From contig NZ_QJUG01000078.1 of NCBI RefSeq assembly GCF_003426775.1, positions 1-35,385 on the forward strand: DNA of 35,385 bases, given 5' to 3'. Every line of letters begins with the position of its first letter. Within the stretch, counting starts at the first letter, position 1. Below the pieces are notes generated by a model. It saw only the letters and a program-made list of their open reading frames with translations, had not been told where the DNA came from and did no database searches. This DNA is from Allorhizocola rhizosphaerae (GTDB lineage: Bacteria; Actinomycetota; Actinomycetes; Mycobacteriales; Micromonosporaceae). Below are positions 23,804 through 30,931 of this stretch, piece by piece. The translations under genes were made by a program, and so were the position numbers.

Positions 23804-24325
23804 ATGACACCGCTTGGCAAAGCGACATCCGCGGTCATCGCATTGACCCTGATCATCCTGGTGTTCGCCAACCGGGCCGGCTTCACCGGCCTGCCGTTGC
23901 CGCCGTTCATGCGCCAGGCAGAGCAGATCACGATCGATGCGCGCGGCGGTCCACCTTGGACGGTCGAGGGGCACGGCTGGCGATACACGGTCGAGTCTGT
24001 GGTGCGGACCACCAGCGAATGGCAATTCAAGCGGCGGCCGTCAATCACCGTGACCGCTTATGTCACCCGGACCGTCGCCAGCGACTTTTCCCGGATGGAG
24101 TACCTGTTGAGCGATCATGCCACGGGTGCGGCCCTCGACGGCGTGCCGTTCCAGGGCGGCGGCAACGGTGACCCGCCACTGAACCAGCGCAGCAAGCTGG
24201 TGCACGTGGTGTGGGACACCGATCCACCGGCCAAGCGCCTCACCATCACGCTGCACGACTTTCACTGGCCCGACGGACAGGACCTGATTTTGCGCGACGT
24301 CCCGGTGTGGTCAAACCCCGCTTAG
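23804..24325 (+). CDS. small membrane-anchored hypothetical protein
   Basis: A 173-residue protein whose N-terminus, KATSAVIALTLIILVFANRA, is one membrane helix or uncleaved signal. The rest is an extracytoplasmic, probably beta-sandwich domain: WTVEGHGWRYTVESVVRTTS, ITVTAYVTRTVASDFSRMEY and KLVHVVWDTDPPAKRLTITL. No family was recognised. It is divergent from the TPR gene (78 bp apart) and converges on helD, with which it shares four bases at the stop codons (24322-24325). The domain architecture recalls exported binding proteins, but no ligand can be proposed. Confidence 0.6.
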   Translation: MTPLGKATSAVIALTLIILVFANRAGFTGLPLPPFMRQAEQITIDARGGPPWTVEGHGWRYTVESVVRTTSEWQFKRRPSITVTAYVTRTVASDFSRMEYLLSDHATGAALDGVPFQGGGNGDPPLNQRSKLVHVVWDTDPPAKRLTITLHDFHWPDGQDLILRDVPVWSNPA

Positions 24326-26550
24326 GAACGCCACGGGCGAGTGCCGACCGTGGTGAGCCGTTGCGTGGCACGCGACAGCGCGACATAGAGCGTGCGCGGG
24401 CTGTCCACGAGCCCCGGCTCGGCAAGCACGACCCCGTCGTACTCCATGCCCTTGGCCGCGAGCGCGGTCACCACGCTCGTCCGCTCGTCGAGCTGCAGCC
24501 AGCTCGCGATCAGGTCGCGCAGCCGCGCGTCCGGCGCGATGATGCCGATCGTGCCCTCGACCTCGCCGCGCATCCGCTCGACCGCCCCGCGCACCGCTTC
24601 GCGCAGCTGCCCCGGCGGCACGAGCACATCCTCGGGTGGCACGCCGGTCGACCGCACCGCCTTGGGCAGCGGCAGATCCGGCGACACCTTGCGGATCACC
24701 TCGGCCGCGACCTCGAAGATCTCGGCGGAGTTACGGTAGTTGGTGGTCAAGCGGTGGTGGTGCCGGGCGCGCCCGCCGATGGCCTCGTCACGCGCCCGCA
24801 TGGGCTCCTGCGGGTTGCCGACCCACGCCGACTGCGCCGGATCGCCGACGATGGTCCAACTGGCCGCGTGGCCGCGCCGCCCGATCATGCGCCACTGCAT
24901 CGGCGTCACGTCCTGCGACTCGTCGACGACCACGTGGGCGAAGTCGCGATAGTCGGCCGGCCGCTCGACCCGTGCCTGCTGCTGCACCGTGCCCAGCACC
25001 TGCGGCGTCTTGGACCGGCGCCGCTTGGGCTTGGGCTGCGACCCGACCAGCTCGGACAGCTCGTCAAGCAGCGGGATGTCGTCGATGCTCGGGTCGCCCG
25101 CGATGCTTGCCGCCAGCCGCCGCTGCTCCTCATGGGACAGTGTGCCGTCGGCGTAGCGGCGCAACCGGCGCGGATCGGCCAGCCAGCCAAGCACGTCGTG
25201 CGGGGTGACCAGCGGCCACCATCGCCGCAGGAACGCCCGGAAATCCTCGTGATCGGACAGTTCCTCGTCGAACCGGCTCTGCTCGATGCTGCCGCGCATC
25301 TGCGGGTAGAGAGCGTCGAGGATCTCGCCGAAGGCGCGGGCCCTGATCTCGTTGCGCCGCTGTCCGCGCCCGACTCGCCGCCGGATGTCCTCAGTCTCCT
25401 TTTTGGACAGTACCAACCATTCGCCGCGATAACGGATCCGAAGCCCATCGGGCACGCCCGGCGGCGCGTCCTCGGCCGCCCGGCGCAGCACGCGGCGCAT
25501 GCGCAGGCTGCCCTTGATCGCGCGCACGGCGGCTGTCTCCTCGCGCGTGGCGTCGAACCCGACGACGAGCTGTCCGAGCGAGCGCAGCGTCGCCGACTCC
25601 TCGCCCAGGGCCGGCAGCACGGTCTCGATGTAGCGCACGAACACCGGGCTCGGGCCGACGATCAGCACGCCGCCGCCCGCGAACCGGGCTCGGTCGGTGT
25701 ACAGCAGGAAGGCTGCCCGATGCAGCGCCACGGCGGTCTTGCCCGTGCCGGGCCCGCCCTCCACGACCGTCACCCCGCCGGCCGGCGCGCGGATCGCGAG
25801 ATCCTGCTCGTGCTGGATGGTGGCCACGATGTCGCGCATGCCCGTGCCCTTGGCCCGGCTGAGCGCGGCCATCAGTGCGCCGTCGCCGACCACGCGGATC
25901 TCGGGCCCGGCCGCTGCCGGGTCCAGCAGGTCGTCGTCGAGCGCGGTGACCTTCTCGCCGAACGAGGTGATCATGCGGCGCCGGATCACACCCTGCGGCT
26001 GCGCCGCCGTGGCGCGATAAAACGCCGCCGCGGCCGGGGCCCGCCAGTCGATCAGCAGCGGCTCGCCATCCTCGGCGCGCACGCCCAACCGCCCGATGTA
26101 GCGCGGCTTCGGCGCCCCCTCGGCCTCTGTCTCAGGCGCGTGTGTTTCACGGCCGGCGCCTTCGTCGGGCCGGGTGTCTGCCTTAGCGGGCGCGCCTCTT
26201 TCCGGGCGCGTTTCTAGCTCAGGTCGTGCGCCTTCCTCAGGTCGTGCGCCTTCCTCAGGTCGTGCGCCTTCCTCCGGGCGCGTGTCGGATGCGACCGCCT
26301 CGGGGTGCATGTCCAGGCGGCCGAAGACCAGGCCCTCATGCTCGGCGTCGAGCGTGTGCCGGCGCCGGGCGGCGTGGAACACCATCGCGTCGCGCTCGAC
26401 CAGGGAGCCGAAGTTGCCGACCTTCGCCAGCTGGTATCCCTCGGCCTCGGCGCGCAGCGCGTCGCGCTTCAGCTGCGCCAGCCGCTCGTAGACCCGGTCG
26501 ACGTGCTTTTGTTCGAGCGTGATTTCGTCGTGAAGGATGGAGTCGGTCAT
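24322..26550 (-). CDS. HelD-like RNA polymerase-recycling motor ATPase
   Basis: A 742-residue SF1/UvrD-like ATPase. Residues 1-78 form a charged coiled coil (TLEQKHVDRVYERLAQLKRD) like the arm that enters the RNA polymerase secondary channel in HelD. YIGRLGVRAEDGEPLLIDWR (151-170) is the hallmark HelD start of domain 1A. The P-loop is GGPGTGKTAVALHRAAFLL with Lys271, Walker B is VVVDESQDVTPMQWRM, and TTNYRNSAEI and YVALSRATQRLT are helicase motifs. HelD proteins release stalled RNA polymerase from nucleic acid, and some actinobacterial forms (HelR) give rifamycin tolerance. Residues about 83-148 are an unusual Glu/Arg/Pro-rich insertion. ATG 26550 shares its A with the DedA stop (TGATG), so the two are co-translated. 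Confidence 0.85.
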   Translation of the reverse strand: MTDSILHDEITLEQKHVDRVYERLAQLKRDALRAEAEGYQLAKVGNFGSLVERDAMVFHAARRRHTLDAEHEGLVFGRLDMHPEAVASDTRPEEGARPEEGARPEEGARPELETRPERGAPAKADTRPDEGAGRETHAPETEAEGAPKPRYIGRLGVRAEDGEPLLIDWRAPAAAAFYRATAAQPQGVIRRRMITSFGEKVTALDDDLLDPAAAGPEIRVVGDGALMAALSRAKGTGMRDIVATIQHEQDLAIRAPAGGVTVVEGGPGTGKTAVALHRAAFLLYTDRARFAGGGVLIVGPSPVFVRYIETVLPALGEESATLRSLGQLVVGFDATREETAAVRAIKGSLRMRRVLRRAAEDAPPGVPDGLRIRYRGEWLVLSKKETEDIRRRVGRGQRRNEIRARAFGEILDALYPQMRGSIEQSRFDEELSDHEDFRAFLRRWWPLVTPHDVLGWLADPRRLRRYADGTLSHEEQRRLAASIAGDPSIDDIPLLDELSELVGSQPKPKRRRSKTPQVLGTVQQQARVERPADYRDFAHVVVDESQDVTPMQWRMIGRRGHAASWTIVGDPAQSAWVGNPQEPMRARDEAIGGRARHHHRLTTNYRNSAEIFEVAAEVIRKVSPDLPLPKAVRSTGVPPEDVLVPPGQLREAVRGAVERMRGEVEGTIGIIAPDARLRDLIASWLQLDERTSVVTALAAKGMEYDGVVLAEPGLVDSPRTLYVALSRATQRLTTVGTRPWRS
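26221..26274 (-). repeat. three exact 18-bp tandem repeats encoding RPEEGA in helD
   Basis: The unit AGGTCGTGCGCCTTCCTC (plus strand) is repeated perfectly three times at 26221-26238, 26239-26256 and 26257-26274. On the coding strand it gives RPEEGA three times (about residues 91-108), followed by diverged copies (RPELET, RPERGA, RPDEGA). Exact identity points to recent in-frame slippage. Confidence 0.95.
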
Positions 26551-27164
26551 CAGCTGGACGCCATCGCCTGCTTGGCACGCGGCTTGAGCAGCCAGGTCGT
26601 GAAGATGTCGGCGACGGCCGCGAGCACCAGCGCCGCCAACGAGAAACCCTTGAGCCAGCGCTCGGCGGCCTCGCCCACCCAGTAGATGGCCCAGAGCGTG
26701 CCGAACGCCCACACCAGGCCGCCCCCGGCGTTGGCCCTCAGAAACTTGCGGTAGGGCACGCGCAGCGCGCCCGCCATCGGGCCGGCCAGGATGCGCAGCA
26801 GCGCGACGAACCGTCCGAAGAAGACGGCCCACACGCCCCAGCGGGCGAACATGGCCTCGGCGCGGTCGATCTGGTCGGGCCCCAGGTGCTTGGGGAAGCG
26901 CCGGCCCAGCCGCGCGAGCAGCGGGCGGCCTCCGCGGTGGCCGACAGCGTACCCAATCGAATCTCCGATGATGGCCCCCAGAGCGGCGGCGATCGACACG
27001 CCCCACGGGCTGCCCGCGCCCTTCACCGCCAACAGCGAAGCACTGACCAGGGTAATCTCACCTGGAAGGGGGATGCCCATGCTCTCCAGGCCGATGATGC
27101 CGCCCACAATCAGATAGATGACCAGGGGAGGGAAGCCCTGCAGCCACTCCGACACATGTTCCAC
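26550..27164 (-). CDS. DedA family membrane protein
   Basis: A 204-residue protein with the SNARE-associated/VTT domain. Characteristic parts are ESMGIPLPGEITLVSASLLA (about residues 27-46), GAIIGDSIGYAVGHRGG, and FFGRFVALLRILAGPMAG (about 114-131). DedA proteins are undecaprenyl-phosphate or phospholipid transporters/flippases of the cytoplasmic membrane. The gene precedes helD on the same strand with a TGATG overlap. Its upstream gap (27165-27326, 162 bp) is shared with the divergent carbonic anhydrase; ACCGG and CCGGT at 27179-27193 form a small inverted repeat there. Confidence 0.85.
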   Translation of the reverse strand: MEHVSEWLQGFPPLVIYLIVGGIIGLESMGIPLPGEITLVSASLLAVKGAGSPWGVSIAAALGAIIGDSIGYAVGHRGGRPLLARLGRRFPKHLGPDQIDRAEAMFARWGVWAVFFGRFVALLRILAGPMAGALRVPYRKFLRANAGGGLVWAFGTLWAIYWVGEAAERWLKGFSLAALVLAAVADIFTTWLLKPRAKQAMASS

Positions 27165-27326
27165 TAGGCGTCCCCTCTACCGGCCCAACCGGTGAAAGAT
27201 ACCCGATGCGGGCCGCCCTCCGCCCGATGAGGAGTGAACCCGACCGAACTCGCCACGATCACCCGGCGAGAGTGACCCGCATGACATCTATGTGCCTTCT
27301 CTAGCTCCTGACGCGAAAGTATTCCT

Positions 27327-27935
27327 GTGAACGCAGTTACCGAGGTGCGTCGTGGCCCGGCCGAGGCCCTGTCCGACCTGCTCGCGGGCAATCGGCGGTT
27401 CGCCACGGGCCGGCCCCGTTATGGCCATCACGTCGCCAACGCCGCGGCGAATTCGCGCGTGCAGCAGCCCTACGCCGTCGTGGTCGGCTGCATCGATTCT
27501 CGTGTGCCGCTCGAAGCGGTCTTCGACCAGAACTTCGGCTCGATCTGTGTGGTGCGGTCCGGCGGGCACGTGCTCGACCAGTCCGTCGTCGGCTCGATCG
27601 AGTTCGCGGTGACCGAGCTGGGCGTGTCCCTGATTGTCGTGCTTGGACACGAGCGGTGCGGCGCGATCGCGGCCACCGTGGAGGCGCTGCGCACCGGCAA
27701 GGTGGTCAGCGGCCCACTGGGTTACCTGGTCGATCAGATCGCGCCGGCCGTGGTCGCCGCCGGGCTGGAAGACCCTGACGTGCACGCCAAAACCTTGCGC
27801 GAGCACGTCTCCCGCACGGTCACCCGCCTGCGCGGCGTCGACCGCCTGGCCACCGCCGACGCCGAGGGCCGCGCCCACGTCGTCGGCGCTGTCTACGATC
27901 TCGACACCGGCGTCGTGACGGTCCTTAACCCATAG
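27327..27935 (+). CDS. beta-carbonic anhydrase
   Basis: A 202-residue protein with the beta-class zinc site: Cys55, Asp57 and Arg59 in VVGCIDSRVPLEAVFDQNFG, and His108 and Cys111 in VLGHERCGAIAATVEAL. It interconverts CO2 and bicarbonate in the cytoplasm, which supplies bicarbonate for carboxylases such as acetyl-CoA carboxylase. No signal peptide is visible. GTG 27327 has no clear ribosome-binding site; GAAAGTAT just upstream (27315-27322) may be a -10 region, so a leaderless or near-leaderless start is possible. A decayed copy of the last 51 bp lies 68 bp downstream. Confidence 0.88.
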   Translation: MNAVTEVRRGPAEALSDLLAGNRRFATGRPRYGHHVANAAANSRVQQPYAVVVGCIDSRVPLEAVFDQNFGSICVVRSGGHVLDQSVVGSIEFAVTELGVSLIVVLGHERCGAIAATVEALRTGKVVSGPLGYLVDQIAPAVVAAGLEDPDVHAKTLREHVSRTVTRLRGVDRLATADAEGRAHVVGAVYDLDTGVVTVLNP

Positions 27936-28003
27936 GCGTGTCGCGGGGATACCGCCGGTCGGATGGCGCAGCAACCGGTGATTCCGGACGCTGTGCCTCC
28001 GGC

Positions 28004-28054
28004 GGCGCCGCCTACGGTCTCGACACCGGTGTTGAGACCGTACTCAACCCGTAG
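28004..28054 (+). pseudogene. decayed second copy of the carbonic anhydrase 3' end
   Basis: The 51 bp at 28004-28054 match the last 51 bp of the carbonic anhydrase gene (27885-27935) at 41 positions, including the stop codon. They encode GAAYGLDTGVETVLNP then TAG, against GAVYDLDTGVVTVLNP. Several changes are silent or conservative, so this looks like the surviving tail of a former tandem paralogue rather than a chance match. Nothing recognisable precedes it in 27936-28003. Confidence 0.7.
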
Positions 28055-28060
28055 CGGCAT

Positions 28061-28126
28061 GCGCATGGCACGCGTGCGAAACCCCGTCGTGGGTGCGGCG
28101 CATGGCGCGCATGCGAAACCCCGCCG
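28061..28126. repeat. 29-bp direct repeat next to the terminator
   Basis: Two copies, 28061-28089 and 28098-28126, agree at 26 of 29 positions, both containing GCGAAACCCCG. The right copy supplies the left arm of the terminator hairpin at 28119-28142, so the left copy looks like a duplicated half of that structure. Confidence 0.75.
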
Positions 28127-28142
28127 CATCACCGCGGCGGGG
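28119..28142 (-). terminator. intrinsic terminator of the 111-residue protein gene
   Basis: CCCCGCCGC (28119-28127) and GCGGCGGGG (28134-28142) form a perfect 9-bp stem with a 6-base loop. On the minus strand it is followed by TTTCG and begins 23 bases after the stop of the gene ending at 28166. The T run is short, as is common in actinomycetes. Confidence 0.75.
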
Positions 28143-28165
28143 TCAGTCGGCTTGACTGCTGCGGC

Positions 28166-28501
28166 TCAGGCCGCTGCCTCGAAGACGCCGGCCTCGACCA
28201 GGCGCTTCTCGGTGACGTCCCAACCCTGGGTCGGGTAGGTCTCGTTGAGGGTGACCAGCTCGGCGCGGATCTTCGGGCCGTGACCGGCGCCGGTGAGCAC
28301 CCGGATCTCCTCGACGAAAGCCTCGGAGCTGGTGCTCAGGTGGGCGGTCTTGCCATTGGTGAGATTGCGCACGTAGGCGTGCTTGCCGTTGTTGAGCGGG
28401 ATGATGTATTTGAACTCGCCCAACACGCTGAGAGCGCCGTCTTTTCCAGCCTGTCCGGCCCGGACTGAGGCGCGCGCGGTCTTGGAGGTGTTGCTCGCCA
28501 C
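28166..28501 (-). CDS. small hypothetical protein
   Basis: A 111-residue protein without signal peptide or membrane helix. It starts with a basic segment (SNTSKTARASVRAGQAGKDG), then GEFKYIIPLNNGKHAYVRNL and KTAHLSTSSEAFVEEIRVLT, ending in an Ala tail. I do not recognise the family. The balanced composition, AAGGAG about eight bases before GTG 28501 and the terminator behind it indicate a real gene. TAAAGT on the minus strand, about 50 bases upstream, with TTTTCC 17 bases further, is a possible promoter. It stands alone between carbonic anhydrase and DUF3145. Confidence 0.7.
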   Translation of the reverse strand: MASNTSKTARASVRAGQAGKDGALSVLGEFKYIIPLNNGKHAYVRNLTNGKTAHLSTSSEAFVEEIRVLTGAGHGPKIRAELVTLNETYPTQGWDVTEKRLVEAGVFEAAA

Positions 28502-28705
28502 GAAAGCGCTCCTTGCTCAAAAAAGTCGAGGATTGACCGGCCAACTTTACCCGACCAACGGCCGAGGGAAAAAGTTCGTACGGGTTTTGGCGAGTCACTG
28601 GCGTCACGTCTACCTAAGCAGTCATCATGGGCTGACACAACTGACTGACCAAACCGATGCCAGGGCGTAGGGGAAGACGCACCTGTCGTCCGGGAGGTCA
28701 AACGA

Positions 28706-29197
28706 GTGCCCACGCGTGGCGTTGTATACGTCCACTCGAGCCCGCTCGCGCTGTGCCAGCATGTCGAGTGGGCGATTTCCCGTGCGCTCGGCGCGGCGGT
28801 CAGTCTGCCCTGGACAGCCCAGCCCGTCGAGCCCGGAGCGCGCCGCGCCGAGGCGGGCTGGACGGGCCGGCCGGGCACGGCCGCGCAGATCGCGGGCGAG
28901 CTCAAGCAGTGGCCGATGATCCGGTTCGAGGTGACCGAGGAGCCGAGCGCGGGTGTCGACGGCGAGCGGTTCATGCACGTGCCGGGGCGCGGGCTGTTCC
29001 GTGCCACGACCGGCGCGGCGGGCGACATCCAGCTCGGCGAGGACCGGCTGCGCGTGCTCATCGCGCAGTCACGCTCACCGGAAGCGCTCACCTTCGCCCT
29101 GCATACGGCGCTCGGCACGGACTGGGATAACGATCTTGAGCCGTACCGGTACGCCGCCGAGGGAGCGCCCGACACCCTGTTGACCCGCGCGGGTTGA
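28706..29197 (+). CDS. DUF3145 family protein
   Basis: A 163-residue protein matching actinobacterial DUF3145: TRGVVYVHSSPLALCQHVEW at the start, then WTGRPGTAAQIAGELKQWPM, RFEVTEEPSAG, and GDIQLGEDRLRVLI. Its function is unknown. In streptomycetes the family gene lies beside the fatty acid operon, and here it is about 300 bp from accD and convergent with it, so the position is conserved. GGGAGG at 28692-28697, eight bases before GTG 28706, fixes the start. The protein is cytoplasmic by composition. Confidence 0.85.
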   Translation: MPTRGVVYVHSSPLALCQHVEWAISRALGAAVSLPWTAQPVEPGARRAEAGWTGRPGTAAQIAGELKQWPMIRFEVTEEPSAGVDGERFMHVPGRGLFRATTGAAGDIQLGEDRLRVLIAQSRSPEALTFALHTALGTDWDNDLEPYRYAAEGAPDTLLTRAG

Positions 29198-29231
29198 CCC
29201 GTTCTACGGTGAGGTGAGCCGGCCTGCCGGA

Positions 29232-29273
29232 GCAGACAGTCCCGCTCCAAGAGGCCCGCCGTCTGCCATTTTT
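29232..29273 (+). terminator. possible terminator after the DUF3145 gene
   Basis: GCAGAC (29232-29237) pairs with GTCTGC (29261-29266), followed by TTTTT at 29269-29273. The stem is only 6 bp with a long, partly self-pairing loop, but the T run is the best in the window and it lies 35 bases past the stop codon. Confidence 0.4.
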
Positions 29274-29284
29274 GTAGTGCGCTG

Positions 29285-29472
29285 CGGCGGCTCCGTGTCC
29301 CCGGCCAGCGTGAGGCCAGATCCGTGCGCCGCAGCCGCGACTCCTCGCTGCGCAGGTGGTCGATCAAGCGATGCGACGCGACCCGGATCAGCCAGCCGCG
29401 CGGGCTGTCCGGCACGCCTTCGACAGGCCACTGCGTTGCCACGGCCGGCAGCGCCTCCGGCGTGGCGTCCAA
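29285..29472 (-). pseudogene. fragment of an ECF-type sigma factor
   Basis: Read on the minus strand from 29472, the frame gives DATPEALPAVATQWPVEGVP, DSPRGWLIRVASHRLIDHLR and SEESRLRRTDLASRW. This is the region 2 signature of ECF42-type sigma factors (A..QWP..GVP..PRGWL...A.RR..D.LR.E..RRR). The first residues of such a protein, the linker and region 4 are missing, and the match fades into another frame near 29285. It begins right at the accD terminator. A decayed remnant, not a working gene. Confidence 0.7.
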
Positions 29473-29473
29473 A

Positions 29474-29499
29474 CGCCGGGCGGCTTGAGCCGCCCGGCG
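29474..29499 (-). terminator. strong hairpin terminator of the fatty acid operon
   Basis: CGCCGGGCGGC (29474-29484) and GCCGCCCGGCG (29489-29499) form a perfect 11-bp stem with a TTGA loop (plus-strand reading). It begins six bases after the accD stop codon on the minus strand and is followed by TTT. It probably ends the fabD-accD transcript. Confidence 0.85.
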
Positions 29500-29505
29500 T
29501 ATGCG

Positions 29506-30918
29506 TTACAGCGGGATGTTGCCGTGCGCGCCGCGCGCCGCCGGGGCGTCCGCGAGGGTTTCGGCGAGGCGCTTGCGGGTCTCCGTGGGCTTGATGATGT
29601 CGTCCACCACACCGATCTCCAGCGCCCGGTTGACCCCGCCGGCCTCGGTCATCTGCTCCTCGATGAGCTTGGCGCGCAACGCCTCCCGATCATCGGCCGG
29701 GGAAGCCGCAAGCTTCTTGCGGTGCAGGATGTTGACTGCCGCCGACGCGCCCATGACGGCGATCTCGGCGGAGGGCCAGGCGTAAACCGCCGTGGCGCCA
29801 AGGGAACGCGAGTTCATCGCGATGTATGCGCCGCCATAGGCCTTGCGCGTCACCAGGGTCACGCGAGGCACGACCGCCTCGGCGAACGCGTGCAGGAGCT
29901 TCGCACCGCGCCTCACCACACCGTCCCACTCCTGCCCAAGGCCCGGCAGATAACCCGGCACGTCCACGAGCACGACCAGCGGTACCCCCAAGGAGTCGCA
30001 CATCCGCACGAACCGCGCCGCCTTCTCCGCGCTCGACGCGTCCAGACACCCGCCCAGCCGCAGTGGGTTGTTGGCGATCACACCCACCGTGCGCCCGGCG
30101 AACCGGCCCAGCGTCGTGACGATGTTGGGCGCCCACTTGGCGTGCAGTTCCACCCCCGGCTCGTCGAGCAGCGCCTTGACCAGTGGCTTGACGTCGTATG
30201 CCCGCGAGGCCTCGGCGGGCAGCGTCGCCGCGAGATCCCGATCTTCGGCCACGTCGGCGGGCGAGATCCGCCCCTGCGAGCCCAGCAGCCGGGCCAACTT
30301 GCGCGCCTCGTCGATCGCCGACGCGTCGTCCTTGGTCGTGATGTGTACGACTCCCGACCGGCGCCCGTGCGGCTCTGGCCCGCCCAGCCGCTCCATGTCG
30401 ACCTGCTCGCCGGTGACGCTCCGGACGACCTCGGGCCCGGTCACGAAGATGCGCCCCGCGCCCGCCATGATCACGATGTCGGTCAGCGCCGGACCATACG
30501 CCGCCCCACCGGCCGCCGGCCCGAGCACCACCGAGATCTGCGGCACCCGCCCCGAGGCCCGGACCATCGCCGCGAACACCTGCCCCACGCCGTCGAGCGC
30601 CACCACACCCTCGGCCAGCCGCGCGCCGCCGGAGTGCCAAAGCCCGATGACCGGTACCCGCTCGCGCACCGCGATGTCGATGGCGTCCACGACGTGCTTG
30701 CAGCCTTCGATGCCCATGGCGCCGCCCATGCGGGTGGCGTCGGTGGCGAAGGCGATCGCGGGCGTGCCGTCGATCTCGCCCCGCGCGCTGAGCACGCCCG
30801 AGTCGTCCTGGGTGATCAGCGTGCGCAGGGTCCCCTGGTCGAACAGTGTCCGCAGGCGCACCAGGGGATCGCGATAGTCCACAGTGGATTCTTCCACCGT
30901 CGCGGAGGTGATGGTCAT
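29506..30918 (-). CDS. accD: acyl-CoA carboxylase carboxyltransferase (AccD-type beta subunit)
   Basis: A 470-residue biotin-dependent carboxyltransferase of the propionyl/acetyl-CoA carboxylase beta type. The N-terminal half has LWHSGGARLAEGVVALDGVG and SVVLGPAAGGAAYGPALTDI, the two oxyanion-hole regions. The C-terminal half has LVDVPGYLPGLGQEWDGVVR and AYGGAYIAMNSRSLGA. It transfers carboxyl from biotin to acetyl- or propionyl-CoA, making malonyl-CoA for the upstream Fab enzymes. The biotinylated alpha chain is not in the window. ATG 30918 with GGGAG about six bases before it is preferred over ATG 30960, which would overlap fabF. It is the last gene of the operon. Confidence 0.9.
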   Translation of the reverse strand: MTITSATVEESTVDYRDPLVRLRTLFDQGTLRTLITQDDSGVLSARGEIDGTPAIAFATDATRMGGAMGIEGCKHVVDAIDIAVRERVPVIGLWHSGGARLAEGVVALDGVGQVFAAMVRASGRVPQISVVLGPAAGGAAYGPALTDIVIMAGAGRIFVTGPEVVRSVTGEQVDMERLGGPEPHGRRSGVVHITTKDDASAIDEARKLARLLGSQGRISPADVAEDRDLAATLPAEASRAYDVKPLVKALLDEPGVELHAKWAPNIVTTLGRFAGRTVGVIANNPLRLGGCLDASSAEKAARFVRMCDSLGVPLVVLVDVPGYLPGLGQEWDGVVRRGAKLLHAFAEAVVPRVTLVTRKAYGGAYIAMNSRSLGATAVYAWPSAEIAVMGASAAVNILHRKKLAASPADDREALRAKLIEEQMTEAGGVNRALEIGVVDDIIKPTETRKRLAETLADAPAARGAHGNIPL

Positions 30919-30931
30919 GTAGGTCTCCCGA

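Noticed and set aside
24211..26217. 668-residue plus-strand frame opposite helD
   Set aside because: Arg/His/Pro-rich with no motifs, while the opposite strand has complete helicase motifs.
28061..28142. possible CRISPR-like repeats
   Set aside because: Only two imperfect copies 37 bp apart, tied to a terminator hairpin, with no cas genes and no spacer structure.
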